A stretch of 64,000 bases of DNA. Origin: Stomorhina lunata (lineage: Eukaryota; Arthropoda; Insecta; Diptera; Rhiniidae). Position 1 is the stretch's first letter; every line of letters starts with the position of its first letter. Location of the stretch: positions 131,854,799 to 131,918,798 of the forward strand of contig OW121740.1 in the NCBI GenBank assembly GCA_933228675.1. Reading direction: 5' to 3'. A model generated the notes under the pieces. It made no database searches. It worked only from the letters and a program-made list of their open reading frames with translations, and had not been told where the DNA came from. The translations under genes and the position numbers were made by a program. Of the stretch, positions 21,019 to 33,334 are shown in pieces.

Positions 21019-23160
21019 ATTACTTGTTACAGTGTTTTTCCCTGTCTGTCCTTTTAGCAAATGGCGAAGATTTTATTATTTTTGTTTTTCTTTTATTATT
21101 CGCTTCAATGATGAATATGATAATTTGATGTTACTTCTTTTATTTTCTTTAGTTAGTTTTCTTCAAAAGAGTAATACTATAATTTAAGAGAATATGTACA
21201 ATTTCTTTCTTAAAATTTTGCGACTCTTTTTTTTCAGGTTTTTTAGATTCGAATTATTTAATTATTTATTTCAAATTAAAACCAATTTTTTATACATATA
21301 TTTTACAACGCACTACGAAATGATAATAAATTGGTGGCAGTTATTTATCAATTTTATGTTTTGCGTTCCATCTACTTGATCTACTAGTCTCTTTTGTTCT
21401 TTTTATTATTAAGTACTCAAACGGTAATATCTTTCTTGTTGTTTTTAGTTTATTTTATGAACTTTTCTAAATAATTTTTTATTATTTTTTTTTTTTTTAT
21501 ATGAATTCCATTATATATTTTCAGTATTTTAAGGTTATTTATTTAATTATTTTAAACACATTTCATATCAGAACTATCAGGAACACATTGCTCTTCGTAT
21601 TAAATAATATTTCATAATTAATAAACCGAATTTTAAGCAATAATTTCACTTTCTTACGGACAGTAAAAAAAATACACGTCTACTCTTGTGACATTGTTTT
21701 TCTCAATTTTTAAAGCAACACAATATTTTAAAGCAACACATACTATATATTGGAATACAATTTAGAGGCAAAAACTTACAAAGCTCTAGCAACAAAAATA
21801 GTGTTAAATCTAAGCACCAAAAAAATTAAACACATTAGGCGGTGCTTTTTTTGCCATTTGGCACAATACAATTTTCTTTCATACAAAGTACCACAATAAC
21901 ATATAGCCTTATTGGCGGCAATATTTTTGTTTTGGTTTTTTGGGAAAGCAGAAGCCGCTGCTGACGATGTTATACATAGTTGTTATTTCTGCTGTTGTTG
22001 CTTAGTTGTCTACAAAAGCTACCTGTTGCCAAATGCCCTCTAGACATTAAATCGTTAATATAGCATCTTTTTCCGACTTTTCTTTTTCGGTTTTCCTACA
22101 TTTTGGTCTAGTTGCTGCCATATCAAACGTTTAATATCTTGGCTTAGTTTTGACTAAATGGTATTTGGCAACAATAGTTGCTAGCATGTTGCAGCAGCAT
22201 TAGCATTTGTTTTTTTGCTATCCAGCCAGGCTAGAAATTTGCTTTTGTTTTCAGTTTTTTTTTTGTTTCTATTTCATTACCTCTTACCTACTACTAGGTG
22301 AGATTTTTTCTTTGGTTGGTTGTTTTGATTTTATTGATCTTACAGTTTGTGCCTTCTGATGTTGCTGCTGCCATAGCTTTGCAATTAAATGAATCAGACC
22401 ACATGCTGTTGTTGTGCACACTTAATCATTCATCGAAAAATGGAAGAAAAAACGATCTTTATAAGATATAGTTTTTTTTATATTAAATGCCCTGAGGTCT
22501 TTTTGATTATACATATATGACTAGGCTATAATTATTGAGACCTAATATGGAGCAAAAACTGATTACATATAAAATGTAAATTGTTAAGGGTTTGCAAAAA
22601 AACTAATAAATCAGTTAAACATCTTTCTATTTTAATCAAAAAATAAGCCTTCCAAAAAAGTAATAAAAAGAAAGTGTTTAATCAATCAAATTAAAGCCAA
22701 GTTTCATTGATTACAAAAAAATTAACTTGGTTGTAAATTGGGTTAGAGTTAATAAACTTTTAAAACGCTGCAAAAATTTTCAGACCTATGCCAATTAACC
22801 CAGAATTACTTTCTAAATCAGTGACTGTCCATTAGGGTTAAGCAAAAAAAAAAAAAAAAATATAAAAATTCGAACTATCATCAAGTGATAGGCTACACAA
22901 TATTAAACCCTCTATGACTGACGTGGTAGTCTAGTAGACACCAGCAATATCTAAGTTTTGTCCTGAAAAGAATTTTCTAAAAAAAACATGTCGGTAAATT
23001 AACACATAAGACGACTTTTGGCTTTGAAATAACTAATAAAAATAGTAAATAATACTAAACAATAAAAAAATAGGTGTATTATATAGAAATGGTGTCTGCA
23101 AGTCCACTACATTAATATAATAGTAAAGATTTTTCACGTCAGTCGCACTGAGTTGAGAAT
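21019..23160. other. AT-rich DNA, possible LINE 5' region then host-like sequence
   Basis: 21019 to about 21700 may include the LINE 5' UTR, but no boundary is visible. From 21850 to 22440 the sequence has a more complex, host-like texture with GCTGTTGTTGC and TTGCTGCTGCC stretches, as seen in fly introns or flanks. No open frame with protein features is present. 22441-23160 is AT-rich and unassigned. Confidence 0.5.
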
Positions 23161-23240
23161 AAGGTATTGTGGGTTAGTTGGTAAACATATCGACTGCCCC
23201 GGTGACGGCAACATCAATTCTTGTAATTACTAAATTATTC
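23161..23240 (+). repeat. Weak tRNA-like sequence
   Basis: GGGTTAGTTGGTAAACATAT followed by CGACTGCC resembles a tRNA D-arm/A box and is similar to the tRNA-like repeat at 40537-40621. No B box of equal quality follows. It abuts the left edge of a family D repeat. Low confidence. Confidence 0.25.
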
Positions 23241-23242
23241 AC

Positions 23243-24022
23243 AACCATAGAAAGGGTATTATAAGTTTGTGCTGATGTATGTAACACATAGAAATATTTG
23301 TCTTAGACCCACTTTTTAGTATACCAATAGACTTAGAATAACTTTCTGAGTCGATCTGGCGATGTCAGTCCGTCCGTCTGGCTGGATGGATGGCTGGCTG
23401 GACCCCCATGTAAACCTTGTAATCAAACTGCAGGTCGCAATTCTAAAGATAATTTGATGAAATTTGGCACGGATCAATTTTTTGATAATGGGACCATGGC
23501 TATTAAAATTGGTCAAAATCGGTCCATTATTTATGGTACCTCCCATAGGTCCCACTTCCCGGAATTAATATATTGGCCACAAATATCAAAATTTTTTCAT
23601 GAAATTTAAAACAAATACTGCTTATGTAAACTAAAATCACTGTACCAATCGGTCCACATTTGACCATAGCTCCCATACAAACTCTTCTTTAAAAATGCAC
23701 TAAATGAGAAAAGAAAATCACTAAAACGCTCGTAAATCTAAAGATAATGAAAATTTTGAGTCTATTTTTTGCATACATAATTTTTGTAACAACTGTAATC
23801 AATTTGCCAAATTTCGAGATAATCGGTGCACATTTGACCCTAGCTCTCATATAAGTCCAAATGACGGAAACAGCTTAAATATATAAGTTTTAAGAAAATG
23901 TTTGTATGATGGCAAAATTTAGCAAATATTTGTCTTTATACAGGAAAAATAACACATTTGACCTTAGTGGTGAAGGGTATCGTATGGTCGGGCTAGACCG
24001 ACTATAGCGCTTTCTTACTTGT
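23243..24022 (-). mobile_element. Interspersed repeat family D, full-length copy (reverse)
   Basis: On the minus strand it starts ACAAGTAAGAAAGCGCTATA, followed by GTCGGTCTAGCCCGACCATA (a small hairpin) and 'cgatacccttcaccactaagg'. It ends near GGGTATTATAAG-like sequence at 23254-23270. It is about 780 bp and collinear with the copies at 31768 and 51433. Phrases such as 'atgggaggtaccataaataatggaccgatt' and 'tgggggtccagcca' recur. No real coding capacity, although short frames such as MAKFSKYLSLYRKN appear because copies are alike. Class unknown; the hairpin-bearing end would suit a Helitron-like element, but this is inference. Confidence 0.75.
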
Positions 24023-25213
24023 TTTTAAATAAGCATTAACACGCCATCGATGTAAAAAATTAAAATTGGATGTAGAACCAAGTGCTTAAATAATGCGCCT
24101 AAATATCAAAAACTATATACAATTGTTTAGGTAGCATTTTTCTGAGAATTACTTCTCTTAAAAAATGCGATTTTAAAAACTCACCGAATTTTTTTTGGTG
24201 AATTAATTTCAAAAAAAGCCCTTCAACTTTGGTAAAAATTGTCAAGTGGAAATTTAAAGTATATGAAGTACTAGGGCTGTTGTTTAAATTCAAAAATATT
24301 ATCATAACAAACTATGGCGGTTCAGAGTTGGTTACATTTAAACAAAATTTTGTAATATTTTTTGTGGAAACTTTTTTTTGCAAGCAGCGAGAAAGTAAGA
24401 TCGTGTTTCTAAAGCAGACCTGTCCAAAAACACATACATTAATATTTGCATTTGTGGTAAATAGCTTTGAAAGCTCTTACGGTCAGTATTGCCAGATTTA
24501 TATTTCTCTTCATAAAATCGTGCATTCTTCATATAATAGAGCAAAAAAAATCTAATCTGGCAGTACTGACTTTAAATACCACTGACTTTGCAAAGACAAT
24601 TTTATGTAAGTGTGGGCAAGACAAACAAAGTTGCTTGCTTGCTCTTACATAGTGTGTCTGTGTGAAATCTCAAAAGCTCTTTTGTAAAAGTTCGCAAATA
24701 GTGCTGTAGAGCTAGACGGTTCCGTTCTAAAGCAATTGGATAGTGCATTTTGGAATTGGTGCATTTTTTCGAACAAATTAAATCCTATTTCAATTCCACA
24801 AAAGCACTCACTAATCGACATGTGAATTTAAATGAATTTGTCCACATTTCTCTCCAGCTCCCATATTAGACCTACTTAACACACATCGAGAAAATTTTAG
24901 TAAATATGAAGCAGAGAAAGAAATTGATCCCGTTTTTAAGACAAATATTTAAAAATAAATTTTGGTTTCACAATATCGGGTAATCAAAAATGCTAGAAAT
25001 TTGATCGAATATTATATTTTGTATCTATTCAACTATTAGACTTTTTCGTAGAACCTATTACAATTTGGGGTAATGATGAATTATCTCTGTCTGATCCATG
25101 TTGGTTTTGTAGTTACAACATAAACCCAGATCTGCAGAGATCGAAACTAATAATGATGCGAAAGGTCCAGTTCCATTAAAACTTCCTTATCAAACTCTCA
25201 CTTTCTGTAAAAT
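24023..25213. other. AT-rich DNA with one foldback element
   Basis: Apart from the 89-bp foldback at 24482-24570, nothing assignable is seen. Overlapping short frames on both strands here lack protein features. Confidence 0.5.
24482..24570. mobile_element. 89-bp foldback element
   Basis: GTCAGTATTGCCAGATT at the left is matched by AATCTGGCAGTACTGAC at the right, with one mismatch in 17; pairing continues loosely inward. It is a very short MITE-like structure with no coding content. Confidence 0.65.
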
Positions 25214-25966
25214 CAGGGGCCAAATCGCCGCATTCAATATCGATCGATATGTAAGATTTCAGAAACATTTATATACTTAAAGATAATCTTATAATCTTGT
25301 TACCAAACTCCTCCAAAATAGCTTGACCGGTAGGTCTGAAAATCGGCCAACATCAATTTTTGATACCGCTAAGTGTTAAGGGTGACTTACCACAAGGAAT
25401 AATTAATGACTCACCTAAATAATGTATCGACTTCGATGAAAATTTAAACTAAGATAGATCTGCGTACCGTAGAAAACATTGGCAAAACAACCGAAGACAA
25501 TATAATATGAAGATATTGCCCTCCATTAATTTTTTTTTCTGTTAAATAAGAAATTAAAAAGAATAAAGAACAATGAAAAACATATAAACGCACAAACAAA
25601 TATACATTTCATGAGTACGTGTGTGTGCCTTAGCTTTCTCTCATTGAATAATTAGTCGTTTCCGAATTAGAGTAAAAGCTTTTTTATGGGTCTTATCAAA
25701 AAAGTGCATTATCTTTATATTATAGAGTCTTTAAAACAATGTTTGCCAGGTCAGCTTATAACATAAAACATATAAGATTCACTACATAGTAACTTACTGT
25801 TAAAAGTTCCCTGATACATGTTTTGATAAAAACGGACATATTTAGATATCATATATTACTAAACTTCTTGCAATGTAAATTATTTTGAAAATCCTAAAGG
25901 TATGTTACACAATATTTGCTTGAAAGTCTGATTTTTCGATCGATATCGAATGCGGGGTTTTGCCCC
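25214..25966 (+). mobile_element. TIR element family A interrupted by a family C element
   Basis: The left end is CAGGGGCCAAATCGCCGCAT followed by TCAATATCGATCG. The right end is TTTTTCGATCGATATCGAAT then GCGGGGTTTTGCCCC. It is about 750 bp, more than twice the usual size, because a family C TIR element (25491-25733) lies inside. Subterminal phrases ('taaaggtatgttacacaatatttgctt') confirm the family. Confidence 0.8.
25491..25733 (-). mobile_element. TIR element family C, nested in family A
   Basis: The right end ATTATAGAGTCTTT and the left end GAAGACAATATAATATGAAG match in inverted orientation. The interior is the reverse complement of the unit at 52351-52627 (for example 'catgagtacgtgtgtgtgcc' and 'agctttctctcattgaataatta'). 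About 243 bp, non-coding. Confidence 0.75.
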
Positions 25967-28190
25967 ACTATTCCATATATGTAGAATTTGTAGGAGTATA
26001 TAACAGAGATCGAAACAAATGATAACCTAAAGGTGCAAGGTCCGGATTATATAGTGGTTATATTAAAATTCCCAATCAAACTCTTTTAGCTTCTGTTAGG
26101 CCTTAAAACATGTGTAAAAGTCGCAGTTTTTAACGATTAATGCTTCCATTCAATTCTTTCAGCTGATCAATTATGAACACTTAAATGGAACTATTTCTTC
26201 AAGCTTATAGGAAACAATTCCTTCGAATTCCACGAAACACTCAGTATTAAATTTTATAATGCTTAGTAGGCAAATCGGCAGAGATTAAATCGAATAATAT
26301 TCTAAATGAAGTGGCACGTAAACATCGAAACTGACAGTGATGGTCGGACAGAGCGCAGACCATCTTTAAGTAATTAGATCACTTCGATGCTACACTAGTT
26401 GCATTATCGTCTCTGTATAGTTCATAAATTTTTCCGAAAGCTGTGACATTTTCGAATTTTTTTTTATGATTGAATTGTAAATAACTTTTTGCAGGGACAT
26501 AAATCTCAAATTTATTTCGATCGACTATTTCGGCTACCTTCCATATATAAAATTTATCTGAATTGAGTTTAAAATATTATGCAGCATACCTTTAGGCTGC
26601 TAAAAATAATTTATTTCTGGAAACCTTTTATATGGGAGGTACCCTAGATAATGGACCTATTTTCGCATATATTGCTTTTATAGTAAAAAATATATAAGTG
26701 CCAAATTTTATTGATTTTTCTCCAAATTTAAGACAATTTCAATCATAATAATTTTTGTTTCCAAACAAACAAATTTTCATATCTTCCTTATATGAGCTAA
26801 CATAGAAAAATTAATGATACCATTGAAATCTAAAATAAGGTTTCAAATTCATGCACGTTATTATAAAAAATTTGGAAACTTGAATGCTTTAGAATATCAA
26901 AATTATAGAAGATATGCACTGATACCTGTATTGCAAGATTGTATTTAATTTGGTATCAAAACATGTTAAAAATTGTATTACACCCGTTTTTAAAAGTACC
27001 AAGAGAAAAAATTTTACATTGTCCAAATCTAATTAATATAACTTTTATCAATATTTTTATTGTAATTGAAAACTAACAGAAAATTCCAAAAAATATCTAA
27101 AAGCCATTTTTTTCATAACCAATCACAGTTAAATTTCAACCGCATTTATAACTGAAAAGTACATTCAAAAATACTTCTCCGACATGACAAACAGATGGCG
27201 TTGCGGTTACTAAGACTTTATGATTTCCATCTTCTTCTATTGTTTTTCAATCTTCCTATTCCCACCAGACAGACATGCGCAATGCCTAACCAAATTCCAA
27301 ACAATTATGGTTTTTTATATAACCAAAACAATTTTGCTACTACTATCATTTTATTATCGTTAGATTATAGCAGAAAGCCACTTATTTTTATAGGAAACTA
27401 AAAGCTTAAAAGCATTTAAGAAATGTCAGTTAATTTAACAATTTTGAGTAAAGATAATCATAAAATCATGGAAACGATGACTAGGTTTTCAATTATTTTC
27501 GTTTTTTTTTTTTTTGGTTAAGCAAATGCGTATGGGGTCTGTCTGTCAACCTTTGACTTTGAATTCTTTTGTTTCTTCGACTGATAGGGGGGAAAAACAG
27601 AAATTAAAGAGAAATTTTTATTAGTTTTTAGTTTAATGGATTTTTTTAGATGTTATTGCTACGTTTAAGGAAAACTTGTTGATTTGGGGTGGGCTCTGTT
27701 GTTATTTAAGGCGGTTTACATTTATTTTTTAACAGTTAAGTTGTGGAAGATGATGTTGAGAGGTGTTGATGTGAGACTAAGACATGACTAAGATATACAT
27801 TTACTAAGATATATACTAAACATAGACTTAGATATAGTCTGCTGCATTGACTAAAGCATAGAGTGTCATACGCTGTGTTATGTTCCGAAACCTGGTCTGA
27901 ACAGACGACAAGTGGGGCAATATTCAATATTTACCATTAAATATTTGATTGACTAGAATAGTTAGAAACTTAAAATTTTATAAAATTTAAGTTTTTCACC
28001 ATACTTTTACCAAATAGTCGCAAAAGAACGACCATACAATACTCTTCACCACTAAGGTCAAAGGTGTTCATTTTTTTGTGTATAAAGACAAAGTACCTGG
28101 GTAAGCGAGCCTTGATCGTAGCTTTATGATTAGCATTTTGAGGCAAATTTTAAAGTTTTCATATATTTTATTTTATAAAGTACTTCTGTT
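25967..28190. other. AT-rich host-like DNA
   Basis: No gene, RNA or clear repeat was recognised. A frame at 27195-27401 has no domain and is not called. A T-run lies at 27503-27517, and a small repetition of 'ctaagatatacatttactaagatatatac' occurs near 27780-27835. Confidence 0.45.
28030..28095 (+). repeat. Fragment of interspersed repeat family D
   Basis: 'cgaccatacaatactcttcaccactaagg' and the following bases match the left end of family D, then similarity stops. Confidence 0.6.
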
Positions 28191-28245
28191 ATCCTTGACT
28201 CCCAGTGGAGCATAGGGCCTCAAGTACTCAAAGTACTAACCAACT
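28190..28245 (-). repeat. 3'-end fragment of the RTE/LOA-like retroelement
   Basis: On the minus strand it reads CCACTGGGAGTCAAGGATAA followed by CAGAAG, the same end (STGSQG-stop) that closes the RT remnant at 10850-10873. Another copy lies at 43095-43170. These are typical 5'-truncated LINE insertions. Confidence 0.6.
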
Positions 28246-28294
28246 AAAATAAATTTAGAGGAAAGACATTACAAAAATATCCAATTCATTTTTA

Positions 28295-28985
28295 ATCATT
28301 TTATTATTTTTGTCCGATCAACACAGAGTCAAATGCATAGTTTACAATTTAATTCATTTTGAATAATTTTGGAAATTGGTCATACCAACAAAGAAACCTC
28401 CGTCGAATTATGCGCAATAATTTTGCAAAAAATCGTAATATGATCAAATGCGCAGTTTACGATTAATTAATTTTGTGTAATTATCAGTGGCACCACCTGT
28501 CGGAAATTAGTCATATCAATTTAGAAACCTCGTTGCCGCACGCGCAACTACTTTACTAAAGATCATAGCATGATAAATTGCCAGTTTACGATTTAAATTA
28601 TTTGGAGTAATTTTTAGTGGCGACACCTGTCGGAAATTGTTCATACCTACTAAGAAGTCTTCGCCGACTCATAAACAACAACTTTGCTAAAGATTATAGC
28701 ATAATCAAACGCATAGTTTACTATATAATTCATATTGAATATTAGTGGCGCCACCTGTCGGAAATGTGCCATACCAACAAAAAAGATTTCGTCGGCTCAT
28801 GCGCTACAACTTTGCTAAAAATCATAACATTATCAAATACACAGTTTTCGATTTAATTCATTTTGAGTCATTGTCAGTGGAGCCACCCGTCGGAAGTGGT
28901 ACCAGCTTAGAAACCTTCGACAACACATGCGCAACAACTTTTCCAAAGAGCATAACATGACCAAATGCATAGTTTACTATTCTAT
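28295..28985 (+). repeat. Minisatellite E, about 125-bp unit, block 1
   Basis: Roughly five diverged units are present. Each contains GTGGCGCCACCTGTCGGAAA, then 'ttggtcataccaac', 'ttagaaacc', 'cgtcggctcatgcgcaacaa', 'ctttgctaaagatcatagcat' and 'gatcaaatgcacagtttacg'. GTGGCGCCAC is a GC-rich perfect palindrome that stands out in this AT-rich window. A second block is at 52190-53130. Confidence 0.9.
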
Positions 28986-28993
28986 AAAGGACA

Positions 28994-29136
28994 TATATGT
29001 GACCTGGTCTATGAAAAGGCTTATGACTCAAATTTCGAAATTTTCCGAACTTTCGAAACTTTTAGCTAATTTTTCGAAATTTTGTTTTTGATTCATAAGC
29101 CACCTTTTACATTTTCATAGACCGGAACACATATAT
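28994..29136. mobile_element. Foldback element F, copy 1
   Basis: ATATGTGACCTGGTCTATGA at the left faces TCATAGACCGGAACACATAT at the right. The centre is rich in TTTCGAAA palindromes. About 143 bp. It directly follows minisatellite block E1, and a second copy (53456-53543) lies close behind block E2. Confidence 0.8.
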
Positions 29137-29459
29137 AGAAGAAATAGATATACCTATTTCTTTAAAAGCAGTAGCGTTACCAATTATTTCCCCTTTTTAT
29201 CCACCAATTTCAAACAAGTTCCATATGCATATTTGTTACTTTGGTACAAATCGAATACGGTACTTTTTGTAAAAATACAATTAATATATTGTTCCTATTC
29301 ATATTACTTATCCCTTTTTTACCCATTTTGGCCCCCGAAATAAAAAAGTACGAAATACTTGTTCAATTTTTTTTCGCATTTATTGATTGCATTGCAAAGT
29401 TCCTTTCTATATTCTCTGGTTCAAAAGATAAGAGTGGCTTAAAAATAGTACCAAAAAAA
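29137..29459. other. AT-rich DNA, nothing assigned
   Basis: No coding or repeat signal was recognised apart from pyrimidine-rich tracts. The 99-codon frame at 29241-29540 runs into the family D repeat and has no protein features. Confidence 0.4.
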
Positions 29460-30650
29460 AACAATTGCTTTTTGATAGAAGAGTTTGTATGGGAGCTATG
29501 GTCAAATGTGGACCGATTTCAACAAAATTTGGTACAGTAATTTTGGTTTACATAAGCAGTATCTGCTTCAAATTTAATGAAAAACAAGTAAGAAAAGCTA
29601 AAGTCGATCAGGCTGACTATATGATGCCCTTCACTACTAATGTCAAATATGGACCAATAATTTAACAAATTTTCCTTAAGTCTAAAATACATACATATCT
29701 GTGGCTTAGTGCTAAAACGGCCAATGTCATAAAAAATAGTTTTGAGAAAATTTGATTTGCAGTTTAGTAACATGGCCAAGAAAACCCGATATAAATCTGT
29801 TCTGAGTTAAGTCAGAGATTAGCTTTTTAAGCCAAATGAAAAAGGGAAAAGAAGGGATTCTAATGCAATGATTAACTCAAAACATCCAAATATTGACATT
29901 GGCCCTTTTAGCACCAAGCCACAGATATATAATGTGATATTTTTTCAAAATTTCGAGATTTATGTCGTTTCCAGCTAAGGGCCTGGCTAGGGTCAATTGT
30001 GGATCGATTGTTACCAAATTTTTATTTGGTATTTGTTTATATTTATAAGATATTTATCTGTGCAAAGTTTTGGTAACCAAATGCATTTATTTTTAGAGTT
30101 ATAAACGTTTTTGTGCTTTTATGTGTTTATAAACTTCTTTTGAGTATGTTTCTTATATGGGAGGTATGGTCAAATATGGGCCGATTCCTACAAAATTAGG
30201 TACACTGATTAAGGTTATCATACGCAATATTTGTGCTAAATATTATTAAAATACAACTTAATTTGTGGCTGTAAAGGACCAACAACTTTATTCCGGGAAG
30301 GCATGCCTACGGGAGGTACCCAAAATAGAAATCCGATTTCGCCCAAAAAGTATAGGCATCGTCCGTGGGCCAAAATATGAGCCTATGGGAGGTACTATAA
30401 ATAATGGACGGATTTTGATGAATTTTATTAGACATGGTCCCATTATCAAAAAAATTCATCTGCGGCAAATTTCATCAAAATATCTTTAGATTTTGATGAA
30501 ATTTGTACTTTGAATACAAAGTTTACATGGGGGTCCAGCCAGTCGCACGGACTGACAAACTGACATCGTTTAATCGACTCAATAAGTATTTCTAAGTCTT
30601 AAGGTGTACTTAATAGGCCGAAGGTAAAGTAATATGGCATCATTAACTCA
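29460..30650 (+). mobile_element. Composite of family D repeats
   Basis: It contains the family D phrases 'gtttgtatgggagctatggtcaaatgtgg', an internal restart with 'aacaagtaagaaaagctaaagtcgatcagg' (29582 on), and the D right half 'gcctatgggaggtactataaataatgg' to 'gtttacatgggggtccagcc' (30380-30540). It reads as at least two overlapping or nested, diverged D copies rather than one intact element. Confidence 0.65.
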
Positions 30651-31767
30651 ATTTCTTTTGAAAAAAAGGGAATTGATACATTTTAGTGTGAATGTCCACA
30701 TATACATATAACTACCATAACAAATTTGATTTCAATACATGACACATTGACTAAATTTGGTGAAAACAAACGTATGACAAAACATACAAGATTGACATTT
30801 TGATAAATATTAGTTGTTCGACTGAAATACTAATATATAAAGATAATTCTCGAATATAAATTTTGAAACAGTATAAACAAACTGTTGTCAATATTTTTTA
30901 TTTAGCTTATTCGAATAAAGAGAAAAACATGCAATACCATTTTTTTTTAAATATAAAAAAATCAATCTATATATAAATTCCCTAAACTGTCGATTAGTTA
31001 GAAATAAATACAAAAAATTTTGAATTTTACGCACGTATTAAAATAATGTTAAGTTTTCATGTAATTTATGAGGTCTAGACTGGTCGATCATGTTCTACAC
31101 GAACAATATAAGTTATTTTGATTTTTTTTTCTAAATAAATAATTTTATGTTTTAAAAGGTAAGTACGAATATGTCCCAGTCAACACCTTTAAGAGGCATT
31201 AATTCTAAATTCATATTAAAGTCTCCACTAACGTTTACAAGTTAAATTAAAGGAATATCTAGAGAAACAAAAAAAAAAATACAAAACTTTTAATGAATAT
31301 TTTATTTGTGAAAAAAAAGTTCAGTAGTTGTTCAAATAAAATTAATACGTATTAATTGCTAATAATACCTGGAGGTATAGAAAAAAATTAGACATAATAC
31401 AAAATAGCTACTACTCGAAACAAATACGAAAAAAAAACTAAATAAATAACAGCAAATAATTGTAAGCAAAACATGTTTGTATAATTAATTTATAAAATTT
31501 AAACGTGAGATTTTTTTATAATAAATTTTTGAAGTAAGAAAACGCTTAACTATAAATGGGTATATTATAGCAACAAATACAAATTCATTAAATATTTGAA
31601 AAAAAAAACTTCAATATAGTCATGATTTGAAAAATACAAATATATGGGGATTTTTTAAGTAATTATGTATAATTGTAACTATTATTAACTGTTTCTTGTT
31701 TTCAATAGTGGATTTTAGAAAATTTTGGCACCTAAAAGTAGGCAGGCCTAAATATTTTCATATAATA
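30651..31767. other. AT-rich DNA, nothing assigned
   Basis: Poly(A)/poly(T)-rich sequence without recognised genes or repeats between two family D blocks. Confidence 0.5.
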
Positions 31768-32533
31768 CAAGTCAGAAAGTGCTATAGTCAGTCAAGCCCG
31801 ACCATACGACACCCTTCACCACTAAGGTCAAAGGTGTTCTTTTTCCTGTATAAAGACAAATATTTGCTAAATTTTGCCATCATACAAACATTTTCTCAAA
31901 ACGTATATATATAAGCTGTTTCCGTCATTTAGACTTGCTAGGGTCAAATGTGGACTGATTATCTCGAAATTTGGCAAATTGATTTTTTTTTTGTCATAAA
32001 AAGTATGTACGCAAAAATAAACTCAAAATTCTAATTATCTTCAGATTTACGAGGGTTTTAGTGATTTTTGTCCATTTACTGCGTTTTGACAGAAGAGTTT
32101 GTATGGGAGCTGTGATCAAATGTGGGCCGATTTTAACGACATTTTGTACAGTGATTTTGGTTTACATAAGAAGTATTTTTTAATTTCATGAAAAATATTG
32201 ATATTTGTGGTCAAAATATCAATTCCGGGAAGTGAGACCTATGGGAGGTACCATAAATAATACACTGATTTTGACGAATTTCAATAGAAATGGTTCCACT
32301 ATAAAAAAAAGATCCATGACAAATTTCATCAAATTATCTTTAGAATTGCGACCTGTACTTTGATTACATGGTTTACATGGGGGTCCTTCCAGCCATCCAG
32401 CCGACGGACGGACGGACTGACATCGCTTAATCGACTCAAAAAGTGATTATAAGCTTATTGGTATACTAAAAGGCTAAAGACAAATATTTCTTAGCGTTAC
32501 ATACATCAGCACAAACGTGATGAAGGGTATAAG
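31768..32533 (+). mobile_element. Interspersed repeat family D, full-length copy
   Basis: It starts CAAGTCAGAAAGTGCTATAG followed by TCAGTCAAGCCCGACCATAC and proceeds collinearly with the copies at 23243 (reverse) and 51433. It ends with 'acatacatcagcacaaacgtgatgaagggtata'. About 766 bp. Non-coding. Confidence 0.8.
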
Positions 32534-33334
32534 TGGCTAAATTGGGATTTCCGCTAAGCCATTTTCTTGCTGCAAATTCGAAATTTGCAAAAAAATATAT
32601 TCTTTATTTCGTATTAATAAGAGCTACACTTGAATACAATCATCTAATTTTCAACTTTTTTAGATTAACTATGATCCAAGCTTCTTTGTACTAGAGATTA
32701 AGCATTTATATGCTGATTTTACCCTTGCAAAGATATCACACTAGTAGCTTGCCACCCAATACCACTTTACCTATGCAACACCTACAAATCACAATAACTC
32801 AAAAACACTTGCAATTACACTTGCGGCAGTTCTCTTATTTAATATCATTATTTTCAATGAATAATTAAGTTTTATTAAAAAACTCAACTTGGTTTGGAAT
32901 TATTTAGTATGCATCAATGCAACTTAATTTCGTTTTAAAAGAAAAACCTCAACTTCTCTACTTTATACACACACACGCACACTTTTTATTAATCATTTTT
33001 GCAAACTTTATGTTAGAGTAGTTGTACTTGTAAGTAAGACTCACTTCATTTGGCGGTTGGCTAGAGGATATCCGGCCATTGTAGCAAAAAAAAAAAAAAA
33101 TAAGTAATAAAACATTAATTTATTTTATTTATTATAAATGTTTAAAAACACTTGGCGTGACGAGCGTGTATTATGACTTTATTGCAAGTGCAAAAATGGC
33201 CAAATACTATCAATTAATTTTTAAATATTATTAAATATTTTTTTAATTGTTCATAATTACACATAAAATACTAAATTAGAAAATATATGTAGTTATGAAA
33301 AAGGTAAAAAAACAGAATATTTTTTGAAAATCGA
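32534..33334. other. AT-rich host-like DNA
   Basis: No gene seen. A poly(A) run lies at 33087-33102 and a (CA)n-like stretch near 32966-32980. Confidence 0.45.

Noticed and set aside
24229..24652. Overlapping frames of 108, 68 and 61 codons
   Set aside because: No domain, overlapping on both strands, and partly composed of a foldback element.
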